DNA from: an uncultured Acetatifactor sp.
Lineage (GTDB): Bacteria > Bacillota > Clostridia > Lachnospirales > Lachnospiraceae
DNA: 64,000 bases
Assembly (NCBI GenBank): GCA_934394815.1
Contig: CAKRRD010000004.1
Span: 25,918 to 89,917, forward strand
Reading direction: 5' to 3'
A program made the position numbers and the translations under genes. Every line of letters begins with the position of its first letter. Position 1 is the stretch's first letter. The notes below the pieces were generated by a model, which ran no database searches, had not been told where the DNA came from, and was given only the letters and a program-made list of their open reading frames with translations. Below are positions 1 to 9,061 of the stretch, in pieces.

Positions 1-392
1 ATCTTATTGCGGTATTCATATTCCTTCGGGCTGCCCTTGATGCCTTCAAATGTCCAGGATTCCACCTGTCTGTCCAGCACACTATCCAAAAGGCGCTTTA
101 CCTGTTCTTCCTTGACCTTCAGCTGTTCCTCATAGGGAAGAGAAAGATAGGTACATCCGCCACACAACCCAAAAAGGGAACACGTCCGGCCGGTTTCCAG
201 AGGTGACTTTTCCGTCACCTCTAAAAGCCTTCCTTCCGCCTTCCCTTTGCGTACTTTATTCACCGAGAATCTGACTTTCTGTCCGGGCAGGCTGTTCTTG
301 ACTACGGCAGTCTCATCTCCCACACAGACAATCCCTTTGTTGGGAAAATCGACCCTTACAACAGATCCTTCATATACCTGTCCTTTTTTCAT
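1..392 (-). CDS. rlmD: 23S rRNA (uracil-5-)-methyltransferase, RlmD/RumA family (3' part outside window)
   Basis: Only the first 130 codons are inside the window; the gene runs off the left edge. The N-terminus reads as a TRAM/OB-type RNA-binding domain (residues about 1-60), followed near residue 72 by a Cys cluster of the form C-x5-CGGC, which in RumA/RlmD proteins holds the [4Fe-4S] cluster. Members methylate C5 of a uracil in 23S rRNA using SAM; the SAM domain is not visible here. The ATG at 392 follows AAGGAGAG and lies only 3 bases after the stop of the small membrane-protein gene upstream, so the two are probably co-transcribed. RlmCD or TrmA-like specificity cannot be separated from this fragment. 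Confidence 0.85.
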   Translation of the reverse strand, partial: MKKGQVYEGSVVRVDFPNKGIVCVGDETAVVKNSLPGQKVRFSVNKVRKGKAEGRLLEVTEKSPLETGRTCSLFGLCGGCTYLSLPYEEQLKVKEEQVKRLLDSVLDRQVESWTFEGIKGSPKEYEYRNK

Positions 393-395
393 GGG

Positions 396-695
396 TTAAT
401 TCTCTCCTTCATCCTCGAAGAAGTCGTCATCATCCTCTTCCACGTCATCTTCTTCATCTTCGAAATCATCCTCGAAGTCTTCCAGATAATCCTGTGCAAA
501 GAAGAAACGATATACCGCATAAGCCACTGCTGCAACGGCAGCCACGGCACCGATGATGGCCAGTACCCATACCAGGACATTGCGCTCCTTCTTCTCTTCC
601 ACTTCCTTGCCCAGAAGCTTGTTGAGTTTCTTCAGTTCACTGATCTTCAGTTCATTTAATTTGTCAAGATCTACCAGATTTTCGATTCTGTTCAT
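396..695 (-). CDS. Small single-pass membrane protein with acidic tail, unknown function
   Basis: A 99-residue protein I do not recognise as a named family. It has a polar, Lys/Glu-rich N-terminal segment (about 35 residues), one strongly hydrophobic helix (about residues 40-62) and a C-terminal tail made almost entirely of Asp, Glu and Phe. I chose the ATG at 695 (MNRIENL) because AGGCAGG precedes it; an upstream in-frame ATG at 737 lacks a good ribosome site. It sits 3 bases before the rRNA methyltransferase gene. Short N-in, C-out or C-in anchors with acidic tails are common in Lachnospiraceae, but I cannot assign a role. Confidence 0.7.
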   Translation of the reverse strand: MNRIENLVDLDKLNELKISELKKLNKLLGKEVEEKKERNVLVWVLAIIGAVAAVAAVAYAVYRFFFAQDYLEDFEDDFEDEEDDVEEDDDDFFEDEGEN

Positions 696-745
696 ATTAT
701 TTACCTGCCTTTCCGGATACAAAGCAATTATTTTCATTCCCTTAT

Positions 746-751
746 ATCATA
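746..751 (-). promoter_or_regulatory. Possible extended -10 promoter for the small membrane protein/rlmD pair
   Basis: On the minus strand TGG-TATGAT forms an extended -10 (TGnTATGAT) about 50 bases before the ATG at 695. There is no good -35 hexamer at 17 bases, so this is tentative. Confidence 0.35.
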
Positions 752-796
752 CCATGTTTCCATGAAAAATACTATACTCCCGGATTAATTTTCACA

Positions 797-3178
797 CTAT
801 ACCTGTTTTAACTTTGCAAAAGAGGCATACATGATCTTCTGTCCCGCCTGATCGAATGCCACGGTAACCTTATAGTCTCTTGGCTCTCTCACGATATTCA
901 GCACCGTGCCCTCGCCGTATTTGATATGACGCACTCTGTCACCTACCGCGTAGTCCAGTGCCTCCGGTGCCTTGAATTCCGTACCCTTCTGTAGTCCTGC
1001 CAGCTGGTTCAATCCGCTGATCCCCTTGGAAATATAAGGTTTATCTGCCTTGGCCGTAACCCTGGGTTTCAAAATTGCCCTGGGTCTTGGGTCAAATCCC
1101 GTATTGCCGAAGCCTCCGAATCCACTGTCCGAACTGCCGGATCCGGGAGAAGCAATGGCTTCCAGTCCCATGGCACGCAGAGCCGCCTCATTGGCTCTTC
1201 TGGCCTGAAAATCTTCCAGATCATCGTCCCTGTATCTTCTGCTGGGCGGCAGCGTATTATCTAACAACTCCTTCGGAATCTCCCGCACAAAACGGCTTAC
1301 CGGATTGTACTGGGTCTCCCCCCGCAGCATTCTGCTCTTCGCACAGGTCAGGGTCAGTTCCTCCCTGGCTCTGGTGATTCCCACATAAGCCAGTCGTCTC
1401 TCTTCCTCAATCTCCAGCGGATCATCCGAAGCAATGGTCATAAAGCTGGGGAACAGTCCATCCTCCATGCCGGCGAGATACACCACCGGGAATTCCAGCC
1501 CTTTGGCACTGTGCAGCGTCATGAGCAGCACCCGGTTGTCACCGTTCTCCACGTTGTCAATGTCCGCCACCAGCATGATCTCCTCTAAAAATTCCGACAG
1601 AGAAGGTTCATCATGGGTCTCCTCATAAGCGGCTGCCTTAGTGATCAATTCATCTACATTTCCCAGACGATCTTCTGCGGATTCCTCATCCTGATCCCGC
1701 AGATACTCCGCGTAATCAATCCGCTCCAGCAGTGATTTGATCAGATCCGGCAAAGTATAAGAGGACAATCCGCTGCGAAGTACCTCGATCAGATTCACAA
1801 ATCCCCGGATCTTGGTCTCCGCTCTGCCCAGTCCCTTGATCTGGTCTGCTTCGCACAAGGCATCAAACAAAGTAATATCCTTCATCTGTGCATAGTCCGC
1901 TGCCTTTTCCAGCGATGCCGCACCGATGCTTCGTTTCGGCACATTAATAATTCTGCGCAGAGCCACTTCATCCCTGCCGTTATCAATAGTTTTTAAATAC
2001 GCCAGAATATCCCGGATTTCCTGTCTTGCGTAGAAATTCACACCGCCTACCACATGATAGGGAATCCCTTCCACCACCATACGTTCCTCCAGAAGTCTGG
2101 ACTGGGCATTGGTACGGTACAGCACTGCGCAGTCTGCATAGGCCATGCCATCCTTATTCACCTTATCGGCAATATCGTCCGCGATATATTCCGCCTCTTC
2201 GTAGGCGTTGTCAAACTGCCGGAAATGTACCCGGCTGCCTGCTGCTTTTTCCGTCCAGAGAGCTTTCTCCTTACGGCCTCTGTTGTTGCGGATCACTGCA
2301 TTGGCTGCATCCAGAATATTCTGGGTGGAACGATAGTTCTGTTCCAGTTTGATCACTTTGGCATCCGGATATACCTTCTCGTAATCCAGAATGTTGCGGA
2401 TATTGGCACCACGGAATTTATAGATGGACTGGTCGTCATCACCTACCACACAGAGATTGCGATAACCGTCCGCCAGCAGACGGATCAGTTCAAACTGTGC
2501 TGTGTTGGTATCCTGATACTCATCCACCATGATATATTTAAAACGCTCCTGATAATTATAGAGAACCTCCGGACAGCTTTTGAACAGTTCCACAGTCTTC
2601 ACAATAATATCATCAAAATCCAATGCATTGCTCTTTTTCAGTGTCTCCTGATACTCTCTGTAGACCTTGGCAATGACAGATTTTTTATAGTCTCCCACAG
2701 ATTTTACTTCGAATTCCCGCACATCCACCAGTTCATCCTTGGCGGAAGAGATCTCCGACAGCAGTGTCCGCTCCCTGTACATCTTCGTGTCGATATTCAG
2801 GCGCTTGCAGACCTGCTTCATCACAGATTTCTGGTCATCCGTATCATAGATGGTAAAATTCGTATCGTATCCCAGCCGGTCGATATGTCTTCTGAGGATC
2901 CGCATACAGGTGGCATGGAACGTCGCTACCCATACCTGATCTGCACCGAAGCCGGCGATCTGGTCCACACGCTCCCGCATCTCCTGTGCCGCCTTGTTCG
3001 TAAAAGTAATGGCCAGAATGTTCCAGGGATTCACTCCCATCTCGTCGATCAGATATGCCACTCTGTGGGTCAGTACACGGGTCTTGCCGCTTCCTGCACC
3101 CGCCAACAGAAGGAGCGGTCCCTCCGTATGAAGCACCGCTTCTTTTTGTTCTTTATTTAAGGTATCATAAATACTCAT
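797..3178 (-). CDS. pcrA: ATP-dependent DNA helicase PcrA/UvrD
   Basis: A 793-residue superfamily 1A 3'-5' helicase. Walker A is GAGSGKT at residues 27-33 and Walker B VDEYQDT at 218-224; motif III (GDDDQSIYKFRGA) and motif VI (VGITRAREEL) are intact. The last 50 residues form the Tudor-like domain (VGDRVRHIKYGEGTV) that in PcrA/UvrD binds RNA polymerase. Length matches full PcrA. The enzyme unwinds DNA in nucleotide-excision repair and rolling-circle replication and removes RecA or stalled RNA polymerase. The gene begins 3 bases after the stop of the GGDEF/EAL gene, so it is probably read in the same transcript. A second, shorter UvrD-like helicase is at 32.5-34.7 kb. Confidence 0.96.
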   Translation of the reverse strand: MSIYDTLNKEQKEAVLHTEGPLLLLAGAGSGKTRVLTHRVAYLIDEMGVNPWNILAITFTNKAAQEMRERVDQIAGFGADQVWVATFHATCMRILRRHIDRLGYDTNFTIYDTDDQKSVMKQVCKRLNIDTKMYRERTLLSEISSAKDELVDVREFEVKSVGDYKKSVIAKVYREYQETLKKSNALDFDDIIVKTVELFKSCPEVLYNYQERFKYIMVDEYQDTNTAQFELIRLLADGYRNLCVVGDDDQSIYKFRGANIRNILDYEKVYPDAKVIKLEQNYRSTQNILDAANAVIRNNRGRKEKALWTEKAAGSRVHFRQFDNAYEEAEYIADDIADKVNKDGMAYADCAVLYRTNAQSRLLEERMVVEGIPYHVVGGVNFYARQEIRDILAYLKTIDNGRDEVALRRIINVPKRSIGAASLEKAADYAQMKDITLFDALCEADQIKGLGRAETKIRGFVNLIEVLRSGLSSYTLPDLIKSLLERIDYAEYLRDQDEESAEDRLGNVDELITKAAAYEETHDEPSLSEFLEEIMLVADIDNVENGDNRVLLMTLHSAKGLEFPVVYLAGMEDGLFPSFMTIASDDPLEIEEERRLAYVGITRAREELTLTCAKSRMLRGETQYNPVSRFVREIPKELLDNTLPPSRRYRDDDLEDFQARRANEAALRAMGLEAIASPGSGSSDSGFGGFGNTGFDPRPRAILKPRVTAKADKPYISKGISGLNQLAGLQKGTEFKAPEALDYAVGDRVRHIKYGEGTVLNIVREPRDYKVTVAFDQAGQKIMYASFAKLKQV

Positions 3179-3181
3179 GAA

Positions 3182-6043
3182 TTACGCATTATCCCTTTCA
3201 TTAAATTCCTGCAAAAACTTCCGGAAATCTTCGATGGGCATGGGTTTTGCATAAAAATATCCCTGTACGATGTCACAATCTGCCAGCCGCAGCATGTCTA
3301 ACTGTTCCTTCGTCTCCACACCCTCTGCCAATACCTTGAAGCCGAGATGCTTCAACATTTTAGTCAGATATTTGATAATTGTCAATGCAGTTTCTTCCCG
3401 TTCGCTGTTCATGGTATCGTCCAGAAACTGTTTGTCCAGCTTCACCGTATCCACCGTCACTTTGGACAGTACATTCAGGGAAGAATAGCCGCTGCCGAAG
3501 TCATCCACCGAGATCTCTACCCCCTTGTCCCTGAGGGTCTCCAGATTATTGGTCAGCTTGTTCAGATCCGACATAAAGACAGACTCCGTTACTTCCACCT
3601 CCAACAATTCGCTGGGTACTTTATAGTCCTTCAATCGCTTCAAAATATTCGGCACAAAATCCGGATATTCGTTGTGTCTTCTGGAAAAATTCACTGAGAC
3701 CGGCACCACTTCTTCTCCCTGTGCCAGTGCATCCCGCAAATATTCCATCACCTGATCCAGTATGGTGAAATCCACCTTGGTAACAAACCCGTTTCTCTCA
3801 AAGACATCAATAAACCGCCCCGGCATCACCATGGAACCGTCCGCCCGGATCCACCGCACCAGTGCCTCTGCTCCGACGACCTTCCCCGTATGCAGGGACA
3901 CCTTCGGCTGCAGATATGCCCGGAATTCTTTGTTGTTATAGGCGCTGACCATGCCGGATACGATTTCTCTGGTATTCTCCAGATCCCTGCGGATTTTCTC
4001 CGTATAGATTTCCACCGCGCTGTCCACTTTCTGGGTCTTGCACTGTTTTCTGGCCTCGTTGGCATTGTCCATCATGGAAGACACGGACCAGTCATTCTCC
4101 AGGATTTCATACATTCCCGTGGCGATGACCAGATTGCACTGGTCGTACCGGCTGTTGGTCTTCTGGACAAAAGCATTGGTGAATTCCAGATATTCATCTC
4201 TGGCCTCCTCCACTGTATCTTCTTTCAGCACTCCTACAAAATGATCCGAAGTCACACGACAGAACAATATCCCGTCCTGACACTTTTCCTGCAATGCCAC
4301 CGCAAAATCATGCAGGATCCGATCCCCCACTTCATAGCCGTACATTTCGTTCACGTATTGGAAATTGGAAAAATCGGAGGACACAAAAAACAGTTCGGAC
4401 TTCCCATGAGCCGCCATATAAGTCTCCAGTTTGTCCACAAACTTGTTATATATCGGCAGCCCGGTCAGTGCATCATAGTTTAACTTCCGATTCAGTTCCC
4501 GCTGATCCTTCTCTGCATTTTTTAACATTCTGAGCCGGTTAAATATCTGATGGGAGATTCTGCAAAGCGCATTTTTCTCCTCCTGCCACGTTCTTTCCGT
4601 GTGTCGATTTGCGAAAATAACGCTGGCTTTTAATCCTTTTGCGGCCGTGGACATTACAATCATGACGGACTCTGCCTCTTCCTTGTAGACATTGGGAGTC
4701 TCTGACTGCAGATAGATCGCAGCACCGGATTCATCTGCATTCTTCCGGATCCTGTCCCACTCAAATACCCCGGGATTCAGGATCCTTCTGGCAAAATCTT
4801 TCTTCTCTTCGCGGTTCCACTGGTAACGGATTGTCGGTCCTGCTTCGTTGACTTCCACACAGATCATGTCATCGATCCCGAAAAAGCTGCATGTCCGCTC
4901 ACAGATCACCTTCAATGCACTGGTCAGATTCGGTACATTTTCCAGCAGATCCATACAGAACAGCACCAGGTCTTCCGCACTCTCAAACTGGGCTTCTTTG
5001 TGGACAATCTCGTCCTCTTTGTTCTCTTCACTGTCCAGATAACTCTTGCCGGGTAACGCCACGCCTTCCCTGACATCCAGCAGATAATAGGTACCCTTAC
5101 CTTTACTCTTTACCTGATACAGCGCAGCATCCGCCCACTGGAACAACAGATTGTAATCCGTCACCGTACCGTCTGTCACTGCCACGCCCAGACTGCAGGA
5201 AATATGCAGTCCCGTCTTGTCATCGTCATACCGGTCGGACATACAACGGTTCAAGTGTTTTAATCTCTCCTCCAGCTGCTCTCTGTCCATGTCTTCTACA
5301 TAGAAGACAAATTCGTCCCCGCCGATTCTGCCTTTTAATGCCTCCGGGAAAATGTTACTGAGTTCGTCCGCAAAAGAACACAGCACCGCATCTCCAAACA
5401 GATGTCCGTTGGTATCGTTGATCTTCTTAAAGCTGTCCACATCCTGTACCACCAGATATGCGGTCTGTCCGCGTTTCAGGTTCTGCAGTCTGTCACCGAT
5501 CTGTTGTTTGATGGTAGAATTGTTTAATAACCCGGTCAGGGAATCCTTCTGGGATTTTTCCCGCAGTTCCCATTCTTTTTTCTTCTGGTCGTCAATGTCA
5601 CAGACTTTTCCCAGAACCCGTTCCGGCTCTCCCTTTTCATCATAAAAAGTCTGTCCGATGACTCTCACCCACCTGGGTCTGCCCTCCACGTCGGTCTTGC
5701 AGAGTTCAATATAAATGTCCGGCCTGCCGCTGCGCAGTACCTCTGCCAGCTGCTGTTCCACCGTCTCTGTCCGGTCTCCTGCCTCTCTGAAAAGATAATC
5801 TGTATACCCTTCTGTAATCTGTGTGGAATACAGGATTCCTTCCCCCGGACCGGCATAGTACATTTTATCCTTTGCAATGTCATACTCAAAGATCATATCT
5901 CCGGACATGCGGATCACCGCCATCAGCTTTTCCCGTTCCCGTTGCAGTTCTCTGGCGGTCTCATCCAGCTGTCTGTCTACATCCCCTGTCCGTTTTTCCT
6001 GCATTGCATCTCCGTTTTTTAGTCCCATACGCTTTTCTTCCAT
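3182..6043 (-). CDS. Cyclic-di-GMP turnover protein: PAS-GGDEF-(GAF-like)-degenerate GGDEF-EAL
   Basis: A 953-residue cytosolic signalling protein with no evident membrane segment. Order: an N-terminal coiled region (about 20-45), a PAS/PAC sensor (about 45-155), a first GGDEF domain with an intact GGDEF at 241-245 (diguanylate cyclase competent), a GAF-like linker (about 340-510), a second GGDEF-like domain with its active loop changed to TSDHF, and a C-terminal EAL phosphodiesterase domain that keeps EAL, DDFGSGYS and EGVET. It could both make and degrade c-di-GMP, with the degenerate GGDEF perhaps a GTP sensor; net direction cannot be predicted. ATG 6043 follows AAAGAGGGG. It lies 20 bases after the zinc-ribbon membrane gene and 3 bases before pcrA. 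Confidence 0.9.
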   Translation of the reverse strand: MEEKRMGLKNGDAMQEKRTGDVDRQLDETARELQREREKLMAVIRMSGDMIFEYDIAKDKMYYAGPGEGILYSTQITEGYTDYLFREAGDRTETVEQQLAEVLRSGRPDIYIELCKTDVEGRPRWVRVIGQTFYDEKGEPERVLGKVCDIDDQKKKEWELREKSQKDSLTGLLNNSTIKQQIGDRLQNLKRGQTAYLVVQDVDSFKKINDTNGHLFGDAVLCSFADELSNIFPEALKGRIGGDEFVFYVEDMDREQLEERLKHLNRCMSDRYDDDKTGLHISCSLGVAVTDGTVTDYNLLFQWADAALYQVKSKGKGTYYLLDVREGVALPGKSYLDSEENKEDEIVHKEAQFESAEDLVLFCMDLLENVPNLTSALKVICERTCSFFGIDDMICVEVNEAGPTIRYQWNREEKKDFARRILNPGVFEWDRIRKNADESGAAIYLQSETPNVYKEEAESVMIVMSTAAKGLKASVIFANRHTERTWQEEKNALCRISHQIFNRLRMLKNAEKDQRELNRKLNYDALTGLPIYNKFVDKLETYMAAHGKSELFFVSSDFSNFQYVNEMYGYEVGDRILHDFAVALQEKCQDGILFCRVTSDHFVGVLKEDTVEEARDEYLEFTNAFVQKTNSRYDQCNLVIATGMYEILENDWSVSSMMDNANEARKQCKTQKVDSAVEIYTEKIRRDLENTREIVSGMVSAYNNKEFRAYLQPKVSLHTGKVVGAEALVRWIRADGSMVMPGRFIDVFERNGFVTKVDFTILDQVMEYLRDALAQGEEVVPVSVNFSRRHNEYPDFVPNILKRLKDYKVPSELLEVEVTESVFMSDLNKLTNNLETLRDKGVEISVDDFGSGYSSLNVLSKVTVDTVKLDKQFLDDTMNSEREETALTIIKYLTKMLKHLGFKVLAEGVETKEQLDMLRLADCDIVQGYFYAKPMPIEDFRKFLQEFNERDNA

Positions 6044-6063
6044 GCAGCCCCTCTTTGCTTTCT

Positions 6064-6825
6064 CTATGCCTCTTCCACCCGGCTGAAATTCCAGATGCGC
6101 AGATTGTACTCCACGATCGTTGTATCACAGTAAATACACTTCTTGGCCCCCAATCCCGGAAGCGGTGCTCCGCAGTTGGGACAGTTCAGCCCCAGACCTG
6201 CGTCCTCCTGATTCTCTATCATGTCCTGATCCTGGATATAGACCAGTTCCACGTTGTATTTGGCCTGTTCCCTGCGATCCTCGCTGCCTCCCACGATCTT
6301 GCCGTTCTCTTTTACAGCATGTATATATTCCACAGCCGATTGCAGAACAATACTCTGTCTTCCTTTCCGTTTACGGTACTGATGGATCTCCGTTCTGTGA
6401 ATATGGATATTTTCAAAGCTCTCCTTCCGGGACTGGTTCTGTAACATCTCCAGCCGCAGTCTGAGCTGTTCTTTCAATTCTCTCGTTCCTTCCGACAAAA
6501 GCGCCGGATTCTGTCGGGTAATGCTCTGCAGATAAGAGGTCAGCACATTTTCCGCTCTGCTCCTCATCTCATCATAATGAAATTCCGGAAAATCCCGCAT
6601 GATGGAGGGCATGTACAGATTCGTTGCGGAGGAGACCGACTTCGGTGTCATCTCCACTTCCCTTTCTCTCTGCTTCATTCCTTCGATCATGGAATCCGTT
6701 CCGAATAACATCCGGGACGTTTCTCTCATTTTTCTCTTAATATTGCAATAGGCACAATAGATGATTCCTGCCAGCACCAGAAGCAATACCAATATGACAA
6801 TTATCGCAATCAGATTTCCGTTCAT
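6064..6825 (-). CDS. Membrane-anchored zinc-ribbon protein, possibly Tim44-like
   Basis: A 253-residue protein with an N-terminal hydrophobic helix (about 4-26) that ends in two Cys (CAYC), a charged middle region, a segment of alternating strands and helices (about 75-210) resembling Tim44-like domains, and a C-terminal zinc ribbon (CPNCG ... CIYC). The Tim44 suggestion is a resemblance I cannot test here. The domain pairing of membrane helix plus zinc ribbon next to an SPFH protein that itself ends in three zinc ribbons suggests a shared membrane assembly. It lies downstream of the SPFH terminator, so it probably has its own, unidentified, promoter. Function unknown. Confidence 0.6.
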   Translation of the reverse strand: MNGNLIAIIVILVLLLVLAGIIYCAYCNIKRKMRETSRMLFGTDSMIEGMKQREREVEMTPKSVSSATNLYMPSIMRDFPEFHYDEMRSRAENVLTSYLQSITRQNPALLSEGTRELKEQLRLRLEMLQNQSRKESFENIHIHRTEIHQYRKRKGRQSIVLQSAVEYIHAVKENGKIVGGSEDRREQAKYNVELVYIQDQDMIENQEDAGLGLNCPNCGAPLPGLGAKKCIYCDTTIVEYNLRIWNFSRVEEA

Positions 6826-6919
6826 TTATGTTTCTCTCTGTTTTTTCATTCGTTGTAAGTTGACGGTTCCGGAGCATCCTTCACAAAACCGCGTTGCCCC
6901 GGCTGAACTGTTACAGCAA

Positions 6920-6960
6920 AGTACAGCAGACGCCAAAAGGCATCCGCTGTACTGCTGTCT
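6920..6960 (-). terminator. Probable terminator after the SPFH gene
   Basis: Perfect 8-bp outer arms (AGTACAGC at 6920-6927 with GCTGTACT at 6946-6953) enclose an inner GCC/GGC stem. Read on the minus strand the stem is followed by only a short T run, so termination may be partial. Confidence 0.6.
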
Positions 6961-6986
6961 CGTAAAACTATTCAGCTGAACAGGTG

Positions 6987-8348
6987 TTATACTCTGTCAT
7001 TCTCATCAAAAGGATCGCCGCACTCCGGGCAGAACTTAGGAGGATGCGCGGGATCTTCCGGCTCCCAGCCGCACTTGTCACATTTGTAGATTGGTGCACC
7101 TTCCGGTTTCTTTGCTCCGCATTCCGTACAGAACTTACCCTGGTTCACTGCGCCGCAGCTGCAGGTCCAGCCTGCATCGGAAGGCTTGGGTGCGCCACAC
7201 TCGGAGCAGAACTTGCCACGGTTATCCGCAGCCCCGCAGCTGCAGGTCCAGCCAAGTATCGGTGCCTGCATCTTGGGACTCTGATCCTGCACGGGTGCTG
7301 CCTGTGCCTGTTGCATCATCCCTATACCGTTCTGCTGTGCATCCATCTGATACAGCTGTCCGGCATTGATTCCGCCTACCATATTTGCCATGTTCATACC
7401 GGCGAATGCCATCATGGGGCCGGTGGAGGTGTTGGATGCTGCCATCTTCATAGCCTCAGCCTGTGCAGCAGTCATGGTAGCTGCTGCCATACCGGTGTTG
7501 CGCAGTACTGCGGTTCTCTGCAAATCTGCAATAGTCTTCGCATCCTCATCGGGAATCTTCGCAGAATTGATATTGATAGTAACGATCTCGATACCGCGGA
7601 GCTTGGTCCACAGATCGGAAAGTTCATCCTTCAAAGCCTCTGTCAGTTCCTCGGTATGCGCAGGGATCTCGCTGGGGCGCACACCCTTTGCGGAGATCTT
7701 CGCCAGTGCGGGCTGCAGTGCTGTCAGCAGTTCTGCCTTCATCTTCGCTACCAGTTCACTTCTGGTATAGGACTCTGTTACATTACCGCATACATTCTTG
7801 TAGAATAACAGGGGGTCTACCAGATGGAAGGAATACTCACCGTTACAACGTAAGGAAGTATCCAGATCCAGTCCGATATTCTGATCGATCACACGGAAAG
7901 GAATGGGGCTTGCCGTACCAAAGAGGTTGTTCATGATCTCCTTGATGTTGAAGAAATACACTCTCTGATCCTTCGCCGCATTGCCGCCAAAGGTAAAACG
8001 CTTTCCAATATTGGAAAATGTATTCTTAACGTTCTCGCCAAGACTTCCGTAGAATAAGCTGGGCTCTGTTGAGGAATCGTAGACAAATTCACCCGCATCG
8101 GCACAGAACTCCACGATTCCGCCCTGATCCACGATGATCATACACTGTCCTTCATTGACTGCTACGATGGAACCGTTGGAGATAATGTTCTCCACACCCT
8201 TGGTATTGCTGTTACGTCCATTGGTTACACGCTGTTGTCCTTTTACTACCAGCACATCATTGGAAAGGGAATCACAATAGAAATACTCTCTCCACTGGTC
8301 AGCCATCATGCTGCTGACTGCATCTTTTGCTGCTCTGATTAAACCCAT
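6987..8348 (-). CDS. SPFH/Band-7 domain protein with three C-terminal zinc ribbons
   Basis: A 453-residue protein. Residues about 20-270 match the bacterial SPFH family sometimes named virion core protein-like; an Ala/Met-rich helical stretch follows (about 280-345), then three successive zinc ribbons with CxCG...CxxCG spacing (WTCSCGA, WTCSCGA, YKCDKCG each paired with FCxECG). SPFH proteins oligomerise at membranes as scaffolds; no transmembrane helix is visible, so attachment would be through the N-terminal helix. I chose ATG 8348 because GGAGG sits 7 bases before it; the GTG at 8354 is too close to that site. A clear sigma-A promoter lies upstream, shared as a divergent region with the XRE gene. 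Confidence 0.85.
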   Translation of the reverse strand: MGLIRAAKDAVSSMMADQWREYFYCDSLSNDVLVVKGQQRVTNGRNSNTKGVENIISNGSIVAVNEGQCMIIVDQGGIVEFCADAGEFVYDSSTEPSLFYGSLGENVKNTFSNIGKRFTFGGNAAKDQRVYFFNIKEIMNNLFGTASPIPFRVIDQNIGLDLDTSLRCNGEYSFHLVDPLLFYKNVCGNVTESYTRSELVAKMKAELLTALQPALAKISAKGVRPSEIPAHTEELTEALKDELSDLWTKLRGIEIVTININSAKIPDEDAKTIADLQRTAVLRNTGMAAATMTAAQAEAMKMAASNTSTGPMMAFAGMNMANMVGGINAGQLYQMDAQQNGIGMMQQAQAAPVQDQSPKMQAPILGWTCSCGAADNRGKFCSECGAPKPSDAGWTCSCGAVNQGKFCTECGAKKPEGAPIYKCDKCGWEPEDPAHPPKFCPECGDPFDENDRV

Positions 8349-8402
8349 TACCACACCTCCGTTTTATATATAAAAAAAACTGATCTTTTCCACATCTCTT
8401 AC

Positions 8403-8431
8403 ATTTTAGCAAATTTTACACATTCCCTCAA
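8403..8431 (-). promoter_or_regulatory. Sigma-A promoter of the SPFH gene
   Basis: On the minus strand TTGAGG (-35, plus positions 8426-8431), a 17-base spacer and TAAAAT (-10, 8403-8408) lie about 55 bases upstream of the SPFH start. Confidence 0.75.
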
Positions 8432-8516
8432 CTGCTTTTCGTAAAATATCGTCATTTTTCCTTTACAATGTGTCGTTTTTCTACTAAACTGTGATACTAG
8501 AGATGTTTAAATACAC

Positions 8517-8522
8517 TATAAT
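8517..8522 (+). promoter_or_regulatory. Candidate -10 element of the XRE gene
   Basis: A perfect TATAAT ends 20 bases before the XRE start codon, but no recognisable -35 is found 16-18 bases upstream. The promoter may depend on an activator, and the untranslated leader would be very short (about 14 bases). Confidence 0.5.
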
Positions 8523-8542
8523 ATAAAAGGATCGAAAGAAAA

Positions 8543-9040
8543 ATGGGTAAAAAAGCTACAAAAGCCGCTGATAATATGTACTATCTTGCACGTTGTGAAG
8601 CCGCAGAAGCCAATCCGTACTTCAGCAGCCGGGAAAAGGCCGCCGAACTGGTGGGCATCGACCGCACCAGACTGGCCCGGATCGAACTGGACACCATCGC
8701 TCCCTATCCCGAGGAAGTCAAAGCCATGGCCGAGGTCTACAACACGCCGGAGTTGTGCAATTCCTATTGTGCCAGAGAATGTCCTCTGGGGCGTAACAGC
8801 GTATCGGAGGTGGATATTGTAGATTTCGACCGACTGGCATTAAAGGTACTTGGTTCCCTGAAGGATATCGACACCCTGCGGGCTTCCCTGATCGCCATCT
8901 CCGAGGACGGCGTCATCTCTGAGGATGAGCGCCCTGCATTCCAGGATATTCTGGATTCTCTGGAGAAGATCAGCACCAATGCCAAGGCACTGAAGCTCTG
9001 GGCCATCAAAAATATACACATTCAGGAGGAGGACGTCTGA
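8543..9040 (+). CDS. XRE-family helix-turn-helix regulator with Cys cluster
   Basis: A 165-residue protein with an N-terminal XRE helix-turn-helix (about residues 25-70: FSSREKAAELVGIDRTRLARIE), then a compact Cys motif CNSYCARECPLG (C-x3-C-x3-C, about residues 74-84), and a helical C-terminal half containing EDGVISEDE. Similar HTH proteins with this Cys motif occur in Clostridiales chromosomes and mobile elements. The Cys motif could bind metal or respond to redox; that is inference. It is transcribed away from the SPFH gene and is monocistronic, ending on its own terminator. It could control the divergent SPFH promoter. Confidence 0.75.
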   Translation: MGKKATKAADNMYYLARCEAAEANPYFSSREKAAELVGIDRTRLARIELDTIAPYPEEVKAMAEVYNTPELCNSYCARECPLGRNSVSEVDIVDFDRLALKVLGSLKDIDTLRASLIAISEDGVISEDERPAFQDILDSLEKISTNAKALKLWAIKNIHIQEEDV

Positions 9041-9056
9041 TCCTCCTCCTTTTTTT
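9024..9056 (+). terminator. Rho-independent terminator overlapping the XRE stop codon
   Basis: AGGAGGAGGA (9024-9033) pairs with TCCTCCTCCT (9041-9050), followed by a run of seven T. The 5' arm lies inside the last codons of the XRE gene, so the gene end and terminator are merged. Confidence 0.9.
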
Positions 9057-9061
9057 CTGTT

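Noticed and set aside
2054-3160. Long plus-strand frame opposite pcrA
   Set aside because: It is the reverse-strand shadow of a well-conserved helicase; no ribosome site, and composition fits a shadow.
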